From JACVRW01 sp963826165 (GTDB taxonomy: Bacteria; Actinomycetota; Thermoleophilia; Solirubrobacterales; Thermoleophilaceae), in contig CAWGWC010000016.1 of assembly GCA_963826165.1 (NCBI GenBank), positions 62,001 to 126,000 of the forward strand: DNA of 64,000 bases, given 5' to 3'. Below, piece by piece: positions 16,329 through 25,073 of this stretch (position 1 is its first letter; each line of letters begins with the position of its first letter). The notes beneath the pieces were generated by a model. That model saw only the letters and a list, made by a program, of their open reading frames with translations, had not been told where the DNA came from and did no database searches. The translations under genes and the position numbers were made by a program.

Positions 16329-17370
16329 ACTCCGGCATCACGCGGTCGGCCACCAGCTTCAGCTGAGACTGAATGTCGGGCACGTTCTCCACGGCCTCGC
16401 CGGCGAAGAACTCCACCAGGTGGGAGTCGGAGAGGGCGAGGATCATGTGGTTGACGCCGGCCGGCTCGATGTCGGTCTTGATCTTCTCGACCACCTCCTC
16501 CGGCGTTCCGGCCACTGACAGCTTGTCCACGTAGTCGGGCGTGAACAGCTCATACGCGCGCTTGATGTCGCCGGCGCCGAGCGCGTCGACGACCGGCTGA
16601 AGCTCAGCGGCGTCGATCCCGTGACGCGCGAGCTGCTCGGGGGGCATCGAGGAGATGTAGAACGCGGCGAGAAGCCGCGCGGCGTGCTTGGCGGCGGCGG
16701 AGTCTTCGGACACGACCGTGACCACCCAGGCGCCGACGTCGAGCTCGTCGAACGAACGCCCCGCGTTCTCGGCACCCGTCCGCATGTTTTCCACCTGGTA
16801 GTCGTAGGCCTCGCGCGAGTACCCGAGCGCTTGGTGCAGTCCGTCGGCCAGCTCGCCGGCCGCGATGAACGAGCGCGGTCCCTTCATGCCACCCATCAAG
16901 AGCGGGATGCGCTCCTGCACCGGCCGGGCCGCCGTGAACAGGCCGGTGTACTGGAAGAAGTCACCCTCGAAGTCGATCTTGCCGTCGTCCAGGAAGGTGC
17001 GCATGACGTGCAGCGCCTCCTTGAGACGCGAGAGCGGCTTCTGGTGCTCCCAGTCGAGGTGGTACTGCTGCATCAGCCCGAAGTTGCCGGTGGAGACCAC
17101 GGCCTCCATGCGGCCGTCGGTGAGCTCGTCGAGCGTGGCGAGCTGCTGGCAGATCAGCGTGGGCTCGCGCAGGAACACGTGGGTGACGTTGGGACCGAAG
17201 CGGATGCGGCTGGTCTTGTCCGCGGCGGCCGCGAACAACACCCAGAGATCCTTGTGCCACGTCTCGTCGACCGCGTAGCACGCGTGGAAGCCCAGCTCGT
17301 CGGCGGTCTTGATCATCTCGATCGAGTCCGACAGCGGGTAGTCAGGCAGCATGCAATAGCTGAACTTCAT
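16321..17370 (-). CDS. LLM class flavin-dependent (luciferase-like) oxidoreductase
   Basis: A 349-residue luciferase-like TIM-barrel enzyme. Diagnostic segments are ADELGFHACYAVDE near residue 24, TSRIRFGPNVTHVFLREPTL near 55-75, LDELTDGRMEAVVSTGNFG, and PLLMGGMKGPRS near 150. The overall shape resembles F420-dependent Mer-type reductases, so F420 is the likelier cofactor than FMN, by inference only. The ATG is set by GAGGGAGAGG. The 87-residue gene upstream ends on ATGA overlapping this start, so the two are translationally coupled; this enzyme is the last gene of the FAD/Fe-S oxidoreductase operon. Confidence 0.9.
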   Translation of the reverse strand: MKFSYCMLPDYPLSDSIEMIKTADELGFHACYAVDETWHKDLWVLFAAAADKTSRIRFGPNVTHVFLREPTLICQQLATLDELTDGRMEAVVSTGNFGLMQQYHLDWEHQKPLSRLKEALHVMRTFLDDGKIDFEGDFFQYTGLFTAARPVQERIPLLMGGMKGPRSFIAAGELADGLHQALGYSREAYDYQVENMRTGAENAGRSFDELDVGAWVVTVVSEDSAAAKHAARLLAAFYISSMPPEQLARHGIDAAELQPVVDALGAGDIKRAYELFTPDYVDKLSVAGTPEEVVEKIKTDIEPAGVNHMILALSDSHLVEFFAGEAVENVPDIQSQLKLVADRVMPEFN

Positions 17371-17630
17371 CCCTCTCCCTCTTCCGGCATGGTCTCCGAC
17401 TCGATCCCCAGGGTCAGCTTGTCGTCGGCGAAGTGGTCGTGCATCCAGGCGAGGTGGTCCCAGCGGGCGGCGACGATGCGCTTCGTGTCCCACGCCGGCA
17501 GCACCTGCTGCGGAAACAGCTCCATCTTCGATGGCTCGACCTCGTAGACGTGCTCGAAGCGCTGGACCACGTCGTCGTTGATGCGCTGCGGCTCGGGCGG
17601 CTTCTGATCGCCGAGGCGGAAGATTCCCAT
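17367..17630 (-). CDS. small protein of the oxidoreductase operon, 87 residues
   Basis: An 87-residue soluble protein, MGIFRLGDQKPPEPQR to ESETMPEEGEG, unknown to me. It contains a conserved-looking core, PQQVLPAWDTKRIVAARWD and HDHFADDKLTLGIES, with several Trp/His residues. It overlaps the FAD oxidase stop by one base (TGATG) and the LLM start by four (ATGA), so it is embedded in the operon and probably made in stoichiometry with its neighbours. It may be an accessory subunit or assembly protein of the oxidoreductase; that is inference from position only. Because it is sandwiched between two enzyme genes, a real function is likely. Confidence 0.7.
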   Translation of the reverse strand: MGIFRLGDQKPPEPQRINDDVVQRFEHVYEVEPSKMELFPQQVLPAWDTKRIVAARWDHLAWMHDHFADDKLTLGIESETMPEEGEG

Positions 17631-19138
17631 CAGTAGGCCTCGTCCATCATCTGCTTGCCCGGGTTCATGATGTTGTTCGGGTCGAGCGCCGCCTTGATGC
17701 GCTTGACCACCTCCCAGGACGCCCCCATCTCGGTGGGCACGAGCTCGGCGTCGCCCTCGCGCGTGGCGCCGTGGCAGGCCGTGATCGAGCCTCCGTGCTT
17801 GAGTGCCACCTCGGCGATCTCGCGCTTGCACGCCACCCAGCCGGCCCAGGTGTCGTCGTCGAGGCGCTGCTCCCAGATGCCCACGTCGATCTCCACCAGG
17901 TAGTCGCCCCACGGCTTGTGGGCGCCGCTGGTGTAGGCGAACATGCCCCAGTCGTCGAAGATGCCGTACTGCTTCATGTAGCGCTCGACGATCGCGTGCC
18001 ACTCCTCGCGCACCCGCGGCAGCACCGAGTAGTTGAGGGCCGCGTCCTCGCAGTGCCACGACATCGGCACCACCTGGCCCTCCTGGTTACGCCCGTGGAG
18101 CGGCGTGGCGTATCGGTCGTGGCGCGAGGCCCAGTCTCCCTGGGAGATCTCATCGCCGAGGTACTTGCCGCCGTCGGAGCGGCCCAGCTCCATCACCCGC
18201 TGCGCGGCGGGCTCGACCTCGGCGCGCGTGCCGTACATGGCCACGGCCACCACCGCCTTCACCGATTCGGGCTGCGGGATGTAGGCCTCGTCGTCGCGGC
18301 GCAGGTAGCGCAGCTTCCACTCGTCGAAGAGCACGACACCGGCGAGGGTGGCCAGCCCCGACTTGGTGAGCGCGCCGGTGGTGCGATGGGCGTCCATGTA
18401 GTCCTCGAAGGCGAAGAAGGCCGAGAACTCGAGCTCCGGCCGCGGCACCAGCTCCAGCGTGGCCTCGGTGGTGATGCCGAGCGTGCCCTGGTGGCCGGTG
18501 AACAGGTGCTTGAGCGTGAGGCCGGTCGACGACTTGCGCAGCTTTCGCCCTCCCCCCTCCGCGATCTCCACGATCTCGCCGGTGGGCAGCACCACCTCCA
18601 TCGAGATCACCAGGTCACGCGTGTGTCCGAAGCGCGAGCCCAGCAAGGACCAGCCTCCTGTCCCGATCCGTCCACCCACGAGCGAGCACGGATACGACGC
18701 CGGGTCGTCGGGATAGAACACGCCGTGCGGCCGCAGCGCCTCGTTGAGCTTGAGCATGTTGATGCCCGGCCCCACGGTCACGGTGCGATCCACGAGATCG
18801 ACCTCATGGATCTGGTTCATCAGCTTCACGTCCACGCAGATGCCACCGCGCAGCGGCACCGCGCCGTCCGCGAGACCCGTGCCGCCCGCGCGCGGCACCA
18901 CCGGGATGCCGAGCCGGTTGGCCAGCTTGACCACGCCGGAGACCTCCTCGGCCGTGCGCGGCAGCACGGCCACGTCGGGCATGAACTCGGCCCAGCGGTG
19001 CACCGGGAAGGGCGCCGGCACGCGCGTGCGGTTCACCCGCGAGCTCGTGTTGGGGAGCACACGGTCCTCGTCGCCGAGGATTGCCCGCAACTCGTCGACC
19101 ACCGCGTCGTCGACGGCGCTCTTGAAGGCGACGCTCAC
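17630..19138 (-). CDS. FAD-binding oxidase (GlcD/4-cresol dehydrogenase-like)
   Basis: A 502-residue PCMH-type flavoprotein. The FAD domain includes AVLPRTAEEVSGVVKLANR, VVPRAGGTGLADGAVP (residues about 85-100), the PP-loop-like DDPASYPCSLVGGRIGTGGW and GHTRDLVISMEVVLPTGEI. The C-terminal substrate cap ends in ALDPNNIMNPGK, the typical FAD_oxidase_C tail. It should oxidise a hydroxy acid or phenolic alcohol, passing electrons to the Fe-S protein encoded just upstream, as in GlcDEF-type glycolate or D-lactate oxidases. GTG 19138 overlaps the upstream stop by 4 bases (GTGA); a 264-base longer frame is a shadow of that gene. Confidence 0.9.
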   Translation of the reverse strand: MSVAFKSAVDDAVVDELRAILGDEDRVLPNTSSRVNRTRVPAPFPVHRWAEFMPDVAVLPRTAEEVSGVVKLANRLGIPVVPRAGGTGLADGAVPLRGGICVDVKLMNQIHEVDLVDRTVTVGPGINMLKLNEALRPHGVFYPDDPASYPCSLVGGRIGTGGWSLLGSRFGHTRDLVISMEVVLPTGEIVEIAEGGGRKLRKSSTGLTLKHLFTGHQGTLGITTEATLELVPRPELEFSAFFAFEDYMDAHRTTGALTKSGLATLAGVVLFDEWKLRYLRRDDEAYIPQPESVKAVVAVAMYGTRAEVEPAAQRVMELGRSDGGKYLGDEISQGDWASRHDRYATPLHGRNQEGQVVPMSWHCEDAALNYSVLPRVREEWHAIVERYMKQYGIFDDWGMFAYTSGAHKPWGDYLVEIDVGIWEQRLDDDTWAGWVACKREIAEVALKHGGSITACHGATREGDAELVPTEMGASWEVVKRIKAALDPNNIMNPGKQMMDEAY

Positions 19139-20420
19139 CGCCCTGCCTCCGCCGTCGCGGGTCCCTGGGTGTGGCCTCCGACCTCGATGCCGGCCGAGCG
19201 CGCGACCAGCTCGAACAGGTCCATCACCTCCATCGAGCCGTCCGCGGCCTCGGACAGCGGGCGCTCCGACCAGGGGCAGGCGCTCACCAGCCCGTCGACC
19301 TCGAGGCCCTCGGCTCGCTCCACCCGTCGCCGGCTGATCTCCGCGGTGATCTCTGGCTTCTCGATCGGCAGGCCGCCGCCACCGCCCGAGCAGTAGGACC
19401 ACTGGGTCACGTGGTCGACGTCCTTGAACTCGAGTCCCGGAATCGCCCGCAGCAGCTCGCGCGGCGGCTCGTGCACGCCCTTGCGCTTGTTCAGCCGGCA
19501 GGGGTCGTGGTAGGTGACGGTGCGCTCGACGGGCTCGCTCAGAGTCAGCCGCCCGTCGCGCACGAGCTCGGCGATCAGCTCCACGCCGAGCACGATCTCG
19601 AAGTCGTAGTCCTCGCCGGAGAACCTGTGTCGCGCCCGCCGGTCGCTCGCCAATACTTCGGGTAGTCCTCGGTGAAGGCGATGTAGTCGTGCGGGTCAGG
19701 GGCGAGGATGCGCGTGGCGCCGACGGCGCGCCAGTCGGCCACGTTGTGATCGGCGTGCTTTCGGGCCAGGTCGACGTAGCCCATCTCGGCTGCCGGGCCC
19801 CCGCAGCACCACTGCTCGCCCATCAGACCGAACTCCACCCCTGCCTTCTGGAGCAGCTGGGCGAAGGCCCGCGAGTACGAGGTGCGGTAGAAGGCCGCCT
19901 CGCAGTCGACGAACAGGATGGTGTCACCGCCCACCGGGATGTCGAGTCCGTCGGCCCAGTCGCGGACGTGCTCCTGGCTCACCGGCACGTCGCCCAGCAC
20001 CGGCTCGTTGCCCGCGGCGGCCAGGCGCTCGTTCCAGAGCTTCCAGCCCTCACGCTCGTTGCCGGTGGCCACCATCAGCGCGCGCATCGCCTTGACCACG
20101 TCGACGGTGCGGGTGCGGTGGCGGTAGAAGTCGCCGGTGAACAGTGTGTTGGGACAGCGCAGCTCGCAGGCCCCGCACTGGGTGCAGTGCACGAAGTCGT
20201 CGGCCACGTCCTCGACCGACACGAGCCCCTTCTCCATGGCGACGATGCTGGCGTGGAACGAGGTGGGCGTGTGGTTCTCGTTGCGGGTGACCTGCATCAC
20301 CGGGCACACCTCGCGACAGAACTTGTGGCCCGAGGAGAAGCATCCGTAGGCGTTGTTGCGCCACTCTTCGACGAACTCGCGCTGCAGTTCGCCGTCCCCG
20401 TTCGGTGAGTACTCGGCCAC
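19135..20420 (-). pseudogene. (Fe-S)-binding CCG-domain reductase subunit, frameshifted
   Basis: The gene for a heterodisulfide-reductase/GlcF-like electron carrier, split by a frame change at about 19656. The first part (GTG 20420, good AAAGGAAG site) has two ferredoxin-like clusters (CREVCPV; CTQCGACELRCPN) and the first CCG motif WCCGGPAAEMG, running in frame to EDYPKYW. The second part continues naturally in the -1 frame (GEDYDFEIVLGVELIAELVR, then TYHDPCRLNKRKG) with the second CCG-type motif YCSGGGGG and ends at 19135, overlapping the FAD oxidase start. Restoring one base (AAG-GTA-TTG) gives about 428 residues, the usual length. Real loss of function or a single-base sequencing error both fit; internal TTG 19653 is not a convincing start. 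Confidence 0.8.
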
Positions 20421-20493
20421 GGGCTTCCTTTCGATGCGCTCGACGCTGCGGCGGCGCGAACGTATCACGCCCCGCCGGGGCTGTGGGCGCGGG

Positions 20494-20853
20494 TCAGGCC
20501 GGCTCGATGTCGCGCAGGAGCACGAGGATCACGTCGCCGTGGGCGTGGTCCGCCGCCTCCCGCGCGGCGGCCAACTGGTCTTCCCGCAGCTCCTCGGCCC
20601 CCTCGACGAGGATGGCGACCGGCCGTGCGCCCGAACGCTCCGCGGCCACGGCGCGCGCGAGCTCCTCTCGCTCGCGGACCAAGCCCTCGGGCGACGCGGT
20701 GGAGAAGACGGCCTTGGCCGCGTCGGGCGGGTCGATCCGGCCCGGGCTGACCGGCCGCACCGGCGCGAGCACCGTGTCGGCGGCCAGCGCTCCATCGCGG
20801 AGCTGCCGCTCCAGCCGGCCGCCCTCCGGGACCTGCACGATGAGACTCGCCAT
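20494..20853 (-). CDS. uncharacterised protein, 119 residues
   Basis: A 119-residue acidic soluble protein, MASLIVQVPEGGRLERQLRD to VILVLLRDIEPA, that I do not recognise. Its pattern of a short strand, a loop rich in Pro/Ala, a central charged helix (SPEGLVREREELARAVAAER) and a final strand-helix-strand (PVAILVEGAEELREDQLAAA, GDVILVLLRDIE) would fit a small alpha/beta fold. No clear ribosome site. It is 73 bp downstream of nothing obvious in its own direction, and 18 bp after the phosphatase-like gene, so it may be that gene's downstream partner. Moderate confidence from composition and a clean ATG. Confidence 0.55.
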   Translation of the reverse strand: MASLIVQVPEGGRLERQLRDGALAADTVLAPVRPVSPGRIDPPDAAKAVFSTASPEGLVREREELARAVAAERSGARPVAILVEGAEELREDQLAAAREAADHAHGDVILVLLRDIEPA

Positions 20854-20871
20854 GGCGGCGAATCTACCGGC

Positions 20872-22644
20872 TCACCGCCGGCCCAGCTCCACCGCCCTCC
20901 CGTCCAGATCGTCGCCGTCGTAGTCGATCCGCATGGAATCGAGCACGGTGGGCAGCACGTCTACCAGCCGCATCTCCCGGTACGAGTCCCGCGAGCTCAC
21001 CCCGGGCCCCGAGAAGATCATCGGGATGTTCTGCACCAGGCGGTTGTGCCCCCCGTGGTCACCGGCCACGCCGTAGGTCACGTCGGTCTCCAGCAGGGCG
21101 ACCACGTCGGGGCCGTAGGGGGCGGCCATCGTGTCCACCAGCCTCGGTCCGTGACTCCAGAACCAGCCGCGTTCCGCGCGTGGCATCCGGTTGACTCCGT
21201 AGAGCCGGTAGTCGTCCTGCGCATCGTTGAGGTGGAAGCTGGCGATCACCCCGGGCAGGTCGAGCGCGGCCTCCGCGGCTTCGCGCTTGCGGATGGCCGA
21301 GTTGTCGTCCAGCCAGGCCGCCACGTGCCCGTCCTGATACGAGAAACGCAGGTTGGTGGCGGCACTGCCCACGGGAGTGAGCGCGTCACGGAAACCCGCG
21401 ATCGCCGGGCTCGGATCGAGGTAGACCTCGTCGGCGTCCTGCCCGTAGTACCAGTTGCAGTCCGAGCGCAGGCCGGTCGAGCCGGTGGCGGGGTCACAGC
21501 CGTTGCCGTCGGGCGCAGGGAAGCCGTCCAGGCGACCGTAGAAGGGCCGGCCGGTCATCGCCGCATGGTCGGCGGTGACGACGATCAGCGTCTCGTCCAG
21601 CAGCCCCTGGTCGTCGAGAGCGTCCACCATCCGGCCCACCTGCTCATCGGCGTTCTTGGCCGCGAAGGGCAGGTGCCGGAACTTTTGGTCGGAGCCCGGC
21701 GGGCCCGTCTCCTTGTCCTCGGGCCCCCACATGTGGCCCATCTTGTCGATGGCGCCGAGGCTGACCATCATGCCGCGCCAGCCCGGATCGTTCTCGATCA
21801 CGGTGATCGCGGCGTCAGCCGACCACGTGTCCCCACCGAGGTGCGCAGGGTCGCGCCCGGGCACGAAACGGTTGCCGTCGAGCGGGTAGATCCGCGCCGG
21901 CAGGAGCGAGCCGGTGCCGTACGCGCCCGAGGCCTGCCACGTCCACCAGCGGTTGCACGGCGTGCCGAGCCCGAAGTACAGCGGCGCCGGCGGGTTGGCG
22001 TCCTCCGGCTGGCGCCAGCCGGACTGGCCGTCGCACGAGGATGGTGCGGAGCTGCCCCTGATCTGGAAGATGATGTCCTCCGGGTCCGTGGCATCACCGT
22101 CGGCGGCCGAGCTGGTCGGTCCTGCGGGGCAGACCGCGGTCCGCTTCTGGGCGATCGAGGCGAAGCTCGAGCCGGCGCCGAAGCGGTCGTCCAGGTAGTC
22201 CGGCAGCTTCTTGTAGCCGCCGTGCTCGATCAGTGCCTTGAACTGGTTGCACGACATGCTGGACGTGACGTAGTAGTCACCCGGAGTTCCGAGCACGCCG
22301 TCCACGTCGCGGTGCACCTCGTTCGACCAGCCCATGTTCTTCGGAAGCTGGCCGCTGGTGATCACGCTGTGGCTGATCACCGTCTCGGCCGCCATGTGAC
22401 CTACGAGCGCCCTGGGGAAGCTGCGACCGCGCTTCATCAGCTCCTGGACGTTCGTCATCCCGTAGCGCTCGATCGTGTCGGGTCGAGCCTGATCGAGCAT
22501 GATGATCAGCACCCGTGACGGGGTCTCCCGGTGACCGGGCCCTCCTCGCTCGCCGGCGGCTGCGGACGGCGCCAGTGCCGCGGTCATCAGCACAAGCACG
22601 CCGAACAGCCCGGCGATGGGTCCTCGCCCATTTCTCACGGTCAT
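20872..22644 (-). CDS. secreted alkaline phosphatase superfamily (phosphodiesterase/arylsulfatase-like) protein
   Basis: A 590-residue protein with a signal peptide (residues 1-30, GLFGVLVLMTAALAPSAAA then cleavage) and an alkaline-phosphatase-superfamily metal site: VLIIMLDQARPD near 45 (first metal Asp), VTADHAAM near 355, and AGDHGGHN near 530. Long inserts with Trp/Gly/Cys-rich loops (CNRWWTWQASGAYG) suggest an extracellular hydrolase, perhaps a phosphodiesterase/nucleotide pyrophosphatase. The Thr/Ser nucleophile is not certain from sequence. ATG with GAGGAGGGA ribosome site. Downstream is the small 119-residue gene; opposite strand neighbour is DUF1269. Confidence 0.85.
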   Translation of the reverse strand: MTVRNGRGPIAGLFGVLVLMTAALAPSAAAGERGGPGHRETPSRVLIIMLDQARPDTIERYGMTNVQELMKRGRSFPRALVGHMAAETVISHSVITSGQLPKNMGWSNEVHRDVDGVLGTPGDYYVTSSMSCNQFKALIEHGGYKKLPDYLDDRFGAGSSFASIAQKRTAVCPAGPTSSAADGDATDPEDIIFQIRGSSAPSSCDGQSGWRQPEDANPPAPLYFGLGTPCNRWWTWQASGAYGTGSLLPARIYPLDGNRFVPGRDPAHLGGDTWSADAAITVIENDPGWRGMMVSLGAIDKMGHMWGPEDKETGPPGSDQKFRHLPFAAKNADEQVGRMVDALDDQGLLDETLIVVTADHAAMTGRPFYGRLDGFPAPDGNGCDPATGSTGLRSDCNWYYGQDADEVYLDPSPAIAGFRDALTPVGSAATNLRFSYQDGHVAAWLDDNSAIRKREAAEAALDLPGVIASFHLNDAQDDYRLYGVNRMPRAERGWFWSHGPRLVDTMAAPYGPDVVALLETDVTYGVAGDHGGHNRLVQNIPMIFSGPGVSSRDSYREMRLVDVLPTVLDSMRIDYDGDDLDGRAVELGRR

Positions 22645-22752
22645 TCCCTCCTCAGGGTGCGAGCGTCTGTGTGCGGTTCTAACGCACCGCCAGGGTCCGA
22701 GTCAACGAGATAGGTTGTGGCCGAACAGGCCCCGAACGAACGGATTCGACAC

Positions 22753-23247
22753 ATGAGTGACCTCGTAGCCATCGCCTACAAAGACCTGGCCACCGCGCAC
22801 CGAGTGGCCAGCAACCTCGGCGACGCGGTGAAGCAGCATCTGATCGAGCTCGACGACATGGTGATCGTCGAGCACAGAGATGACGGCAAGGTCAAGCTCC
22901 ACCAGCCCTCGTTGGCCGGGGTGGGGGCCGCCGGCGGCGCGCTGTGGGGCGGGCTGATCGGCCTGATCTTCTTCATGCCGCTGCTGGGCATGGCCATCGG
23001 CGCCGCCTCCGGCGCGGCGGCGGGAGCGCTCAGCGACACCGGTGTGGACGACAAGTTCATGAAGAAGCTGGGCGACGAGCTCGATCCCGGCGGAGCGGCG
23101 GTCATCCTGCTCGTGCGCCGAGTTACCGCGGACAAGGTGCTGCCCCAGATCAAGGAGCCGGGCACGGTCATCCAGACGTCGCTGTCCAACGAGGACGAGC
23201 AGGCGCTGCAGGACGCGCTGGCCGCCGCGGACAAGAGCGACGCCTAG
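22753..23247 (+). CDS. DUF1269 domain-containing membrane protein
   Basis: A 164-residue protein of the DUF1269/DUF1269-TMEM family. N-terminal MSDLVAIAYKDLATAHRVA is a typical start; a glycine-rich membrane hairpin (GGALWGGLIGLIFFMPLLGM, GAASGAAAGALSD) occupies residues 55-95, followed by a cytoplasmic domain. An upstream GTG 12 codons earlier is possible but I chose ATG 22753 because it matches family starts. Function unknown; members are often stress-associated. It converges on the ECF42 sigma gene with the two stop codons sharing CTAG. Confidence 0.88.
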   Translation: MSDLVAIAYKDLATAHRVASNLGDAVKQHLIELDDMVIVEHRDDGKVKLHQPSLAGVGAAGGALWGGLIGLIFFMPLLGMAIGAASGAAAGALSDTGVDDKFMKKLGDELDPGGAAVILLVRRVTADKVLPQIKEPGTVIQTSLSNEDEQALQDALAAADKSDA

Positions 23248-24527
23248 GCCTGGCGCGCTACCCCGTCGGGGCTCGACAGCGCCGCTGCCCGTTCGAGTGC
23301 CAGCGCGCGCTCGCGCTCGTTGGCGGTCAACGCCGCCGCTCGCTCGAACTCCGCGCGCGCCTCGTCGAGCCGGCCGAGCTTCCGCAGCAGGTCCCCGCGG
23401 ACGCTAGGGAGCAGGTGGTAGCCCTCGAGCGCCGGCTCCGATGTCAGCTCGTCGATCAGCTCCAGGCCGGCGGCGGGCCCGTAGGCCATGCCGACGGCCA
23501 CGCCGCGATTGAGCTCCACCACCGGTGAGGGGGCGAGCTGAGCCAGGGCGTCGTACAGGGCCACGATTCGCTCCCAGTCGGTCTCATCGGCCGTCCGGGC
23601 CCGAGCGTGGCAGGCGGCGATCGAGGCCTGCAGGACGTAGGTGCCCAGACCGTCGCCCGTGCGGACGGCGCGCTGGAGGGCGTCGAGCCCCAGCCCGATC
23701 AGCACGTAGTCCCAGCGCGCTCGGTCCTGGTCGAGCAGCAGGACCGGCTCGCCCCCCGGCCCTACGCGCGCGCGCAGACGCGACGCCTGTATCTCCATGA
23801 GCGCCACCAGGCCGTGCACCTCCGGCTCCTCGGGGGCCAGTCCCGCGAGCACGCGGCCGAGACGCAGCGCGTCCTGGCACAGCTCAGGCCGCACCCAGTC
23901 GTCACCCGCGGTGGCCGAGTACCCCTCGTTGAAGACCAGGTAGACGACCTCGAGGACCGAGGACAGCCGCGCCTCGCGGTCGGCGCCCGTGGGAATCTCG
24001 AAGGAGACGTTGGCTGCCGCCAGGGTGCGCTTGGCCCTGGTGATGCGCTGCGCGACGGTCGGCTCCGGGACCAGGAAGGCCCGCGCGATCTCACGCGTGG
24101 TCAGGCCACCCAGCAGCCTGAGGGTCAGGGCGATCCGCGCGTCGGTGGAGAGCACCGGGTGGCAGGTGATGAACACGAGCCCCAGCAGGTCGTCACCGAT
24201 GTCGTCGTCGATGACGGCGTCGAGATCGGGACCGTCCGGCTCGAGGCGGGTCTCCAGGTCCCGCGCCAGCTCCTCCTGCTTTCGCTCGAGCGTCTGCCGG
24301 CGGCGCAGGTGATCGATGCCGCGGTTCTTGGCCGCGGCCATGAGCCAGGCGCCCGGGTTGTCCGGGACACCCGACTCCGGCCAGCGCTCGAGGGCAGCCA
24401 CGAGCGCGTCCTGGGCAAGGTCCTCGGCCAGGCCGACGTCGCGCACGATGCGGGCGAGGCCCGCGATCAGCCGCGGGGCCTCGATTCGCCAGACCGCCTC
24501 GATCGAGCGGTGGGCCGTGGAGGGCAT
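23244..24527 (-). CDS. ECF42-type RNA polymerase sigma factor with C-terminal TPR/DUF6596 region
   Basis: A 427-residue ECF sigma factor of the long ECF42 type. Sigma-2 is at about 10-85 (LAEDLAQDALVAALERWPES, NPGAWLMAAAKNRGIDHLRR), sigma-4 near 145-205 (LTLRLLGGLTTREIARAFLV, VAQRITRAKRTLA), then a long helical C-terminal extension (YLVFNEGYSATAGDD, PVVELNRGVAVGMAYGPAAG) that in ECF42 contributes to control of the sigma factor itself rather than a separate anti-sigma. It follows its characteristic partner, a DGPF/YCII protein, by 28 bp on the same strand. Start: ATG 24527 chosen; a longer start overlapping the partner gene is possible. Confidence 0.92.
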   Translation of the reverse strand: MPSTAHRSIEAVWRIEAPRLIAGLARIVRDVGLAEDLAQDALVAALERWPESGVPDNPGAWLMAAAKNRGIDHLRRRQTLERKQEELARDLETRLEPDGPDLDAVIDDDIGDDLLGLVFITCHPVLSTDARIALTLRLLGGLTTREIARAFLVPEPTVAQRITRAKRTLAAANVSFEIPTGADREARLSSVLEVVYLVFNEGYSATAGDDWVRPELCQDALRLGRVLAGLAPEEPEVHGLVALMEIQASRLRARVGPGGEPVLLLDQDRARWDYVLIGLGLDALQRAVRTGDGLGTYVLQASIAACHARARTADETDWERIVALYDALAQLAPSPVVELNRGVAVGMAYGPAAGLELIDELTSEPALEGYHLLPSVRGDLLRKLGRLDEARAEFERAAALTANERERALALERAAALSSPDGVARQA

Positions 24528-24555
24528 GGCCTCGGCCAATCTGCCCGGCCTGTGC

Positions 24556-24978
24556 CTAGCGGTCCTCGATCTCGGTCCGCAGGCGCTCGGCCCGTTCACG
24601 CGCCTCGGGCGTGTACTCCTCGCCGAAGTCGTCGGCCTCGAACACCTGGCGGATCTCGATCTCGGACTCGCCCTCCATCGGGTTGGGCACGCGCTTGACC
24701 CACTCGATGGCCTCGTCGAGCGACTTGACCTCGATCAGCCAGTAGCCGGCCACGAGCTCCTTGGCCTCCGTGAAGGGGCCGTCGATCACGCTGCGGTCGC
24801 TGCCCTTGAAGCGCACCCGCACGCCCTTGGAGCTCGGCTGCAGCCCCTCACCGGCGAGCATCACGCCGGCCTTGACCAGCTCCTCGTTGAACTTGCCCAT
24901 CTCGGTCAAGAGCTCCTCGCTCGGCATCACGCCGGCCTCCGAGTTCTCGTCCGCCTTGACCAGAAGCATGAAGCGCAT
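24556..24978 (-). CDS. YCII-related DGPF-domain protein
   Basis: A 140-residue YCII-related protein with the DGPF signature (DRSVIDGPFTEAKELVAGYW near residues 62-80) after an N-terminal RFMLLVKADENSEAG and ELLTEMGKFNEELVKAG. DGPF proteins are the standard genomic partners and presumed targets or cofactors of ECF42 sigma factors, as here (next gene, 28 bp downstream). GAGGAG ribosome site. The biochemical role is unknown; some YCII proteins are small ferredoxin-like-fold enzymes or binding proteins. Confidence 0.93.
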   Translation of the reverse strand: MRFMLLVKADENSEAGVMPSEELLTEMGKFNEELVKAGVMLAGEGLQPSSKGVRVRFKGSDRSVIDGPFTEAKELVAGYWLIEVKSLDEAIEWVKRVPNPMEGESEIEIRQVFEADDFGEEYTPEARERAERLRTEIEDR

Positions 24979-25073
24979 CGTTGGCTCTCCTCTTGTCGGT
25001 TGCCGAAAAGCTTCCTCTGCCCCGGCGACGAACGTGGCCGGGCAGTTTCGACACGCCGGCCGCGCTCAGCTTC

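Noticed and set aside
19135..19653. Separate gene starting at TTG 19653
   Set aside because: No ribosome site; the start lies in the middle of a conserved Fe-S protein whose first half ends just upstream in another frame, so a frame break is the simpler reading.
20353..22518. Long plus-strand open frame opposite the phosphatase gene
   Set aside because: Shadow of the GC-rich minus-strand gene: Arg/Gly/His/Pro-rich, no motif, while the opposite frame has a signal peptide and metal sites.
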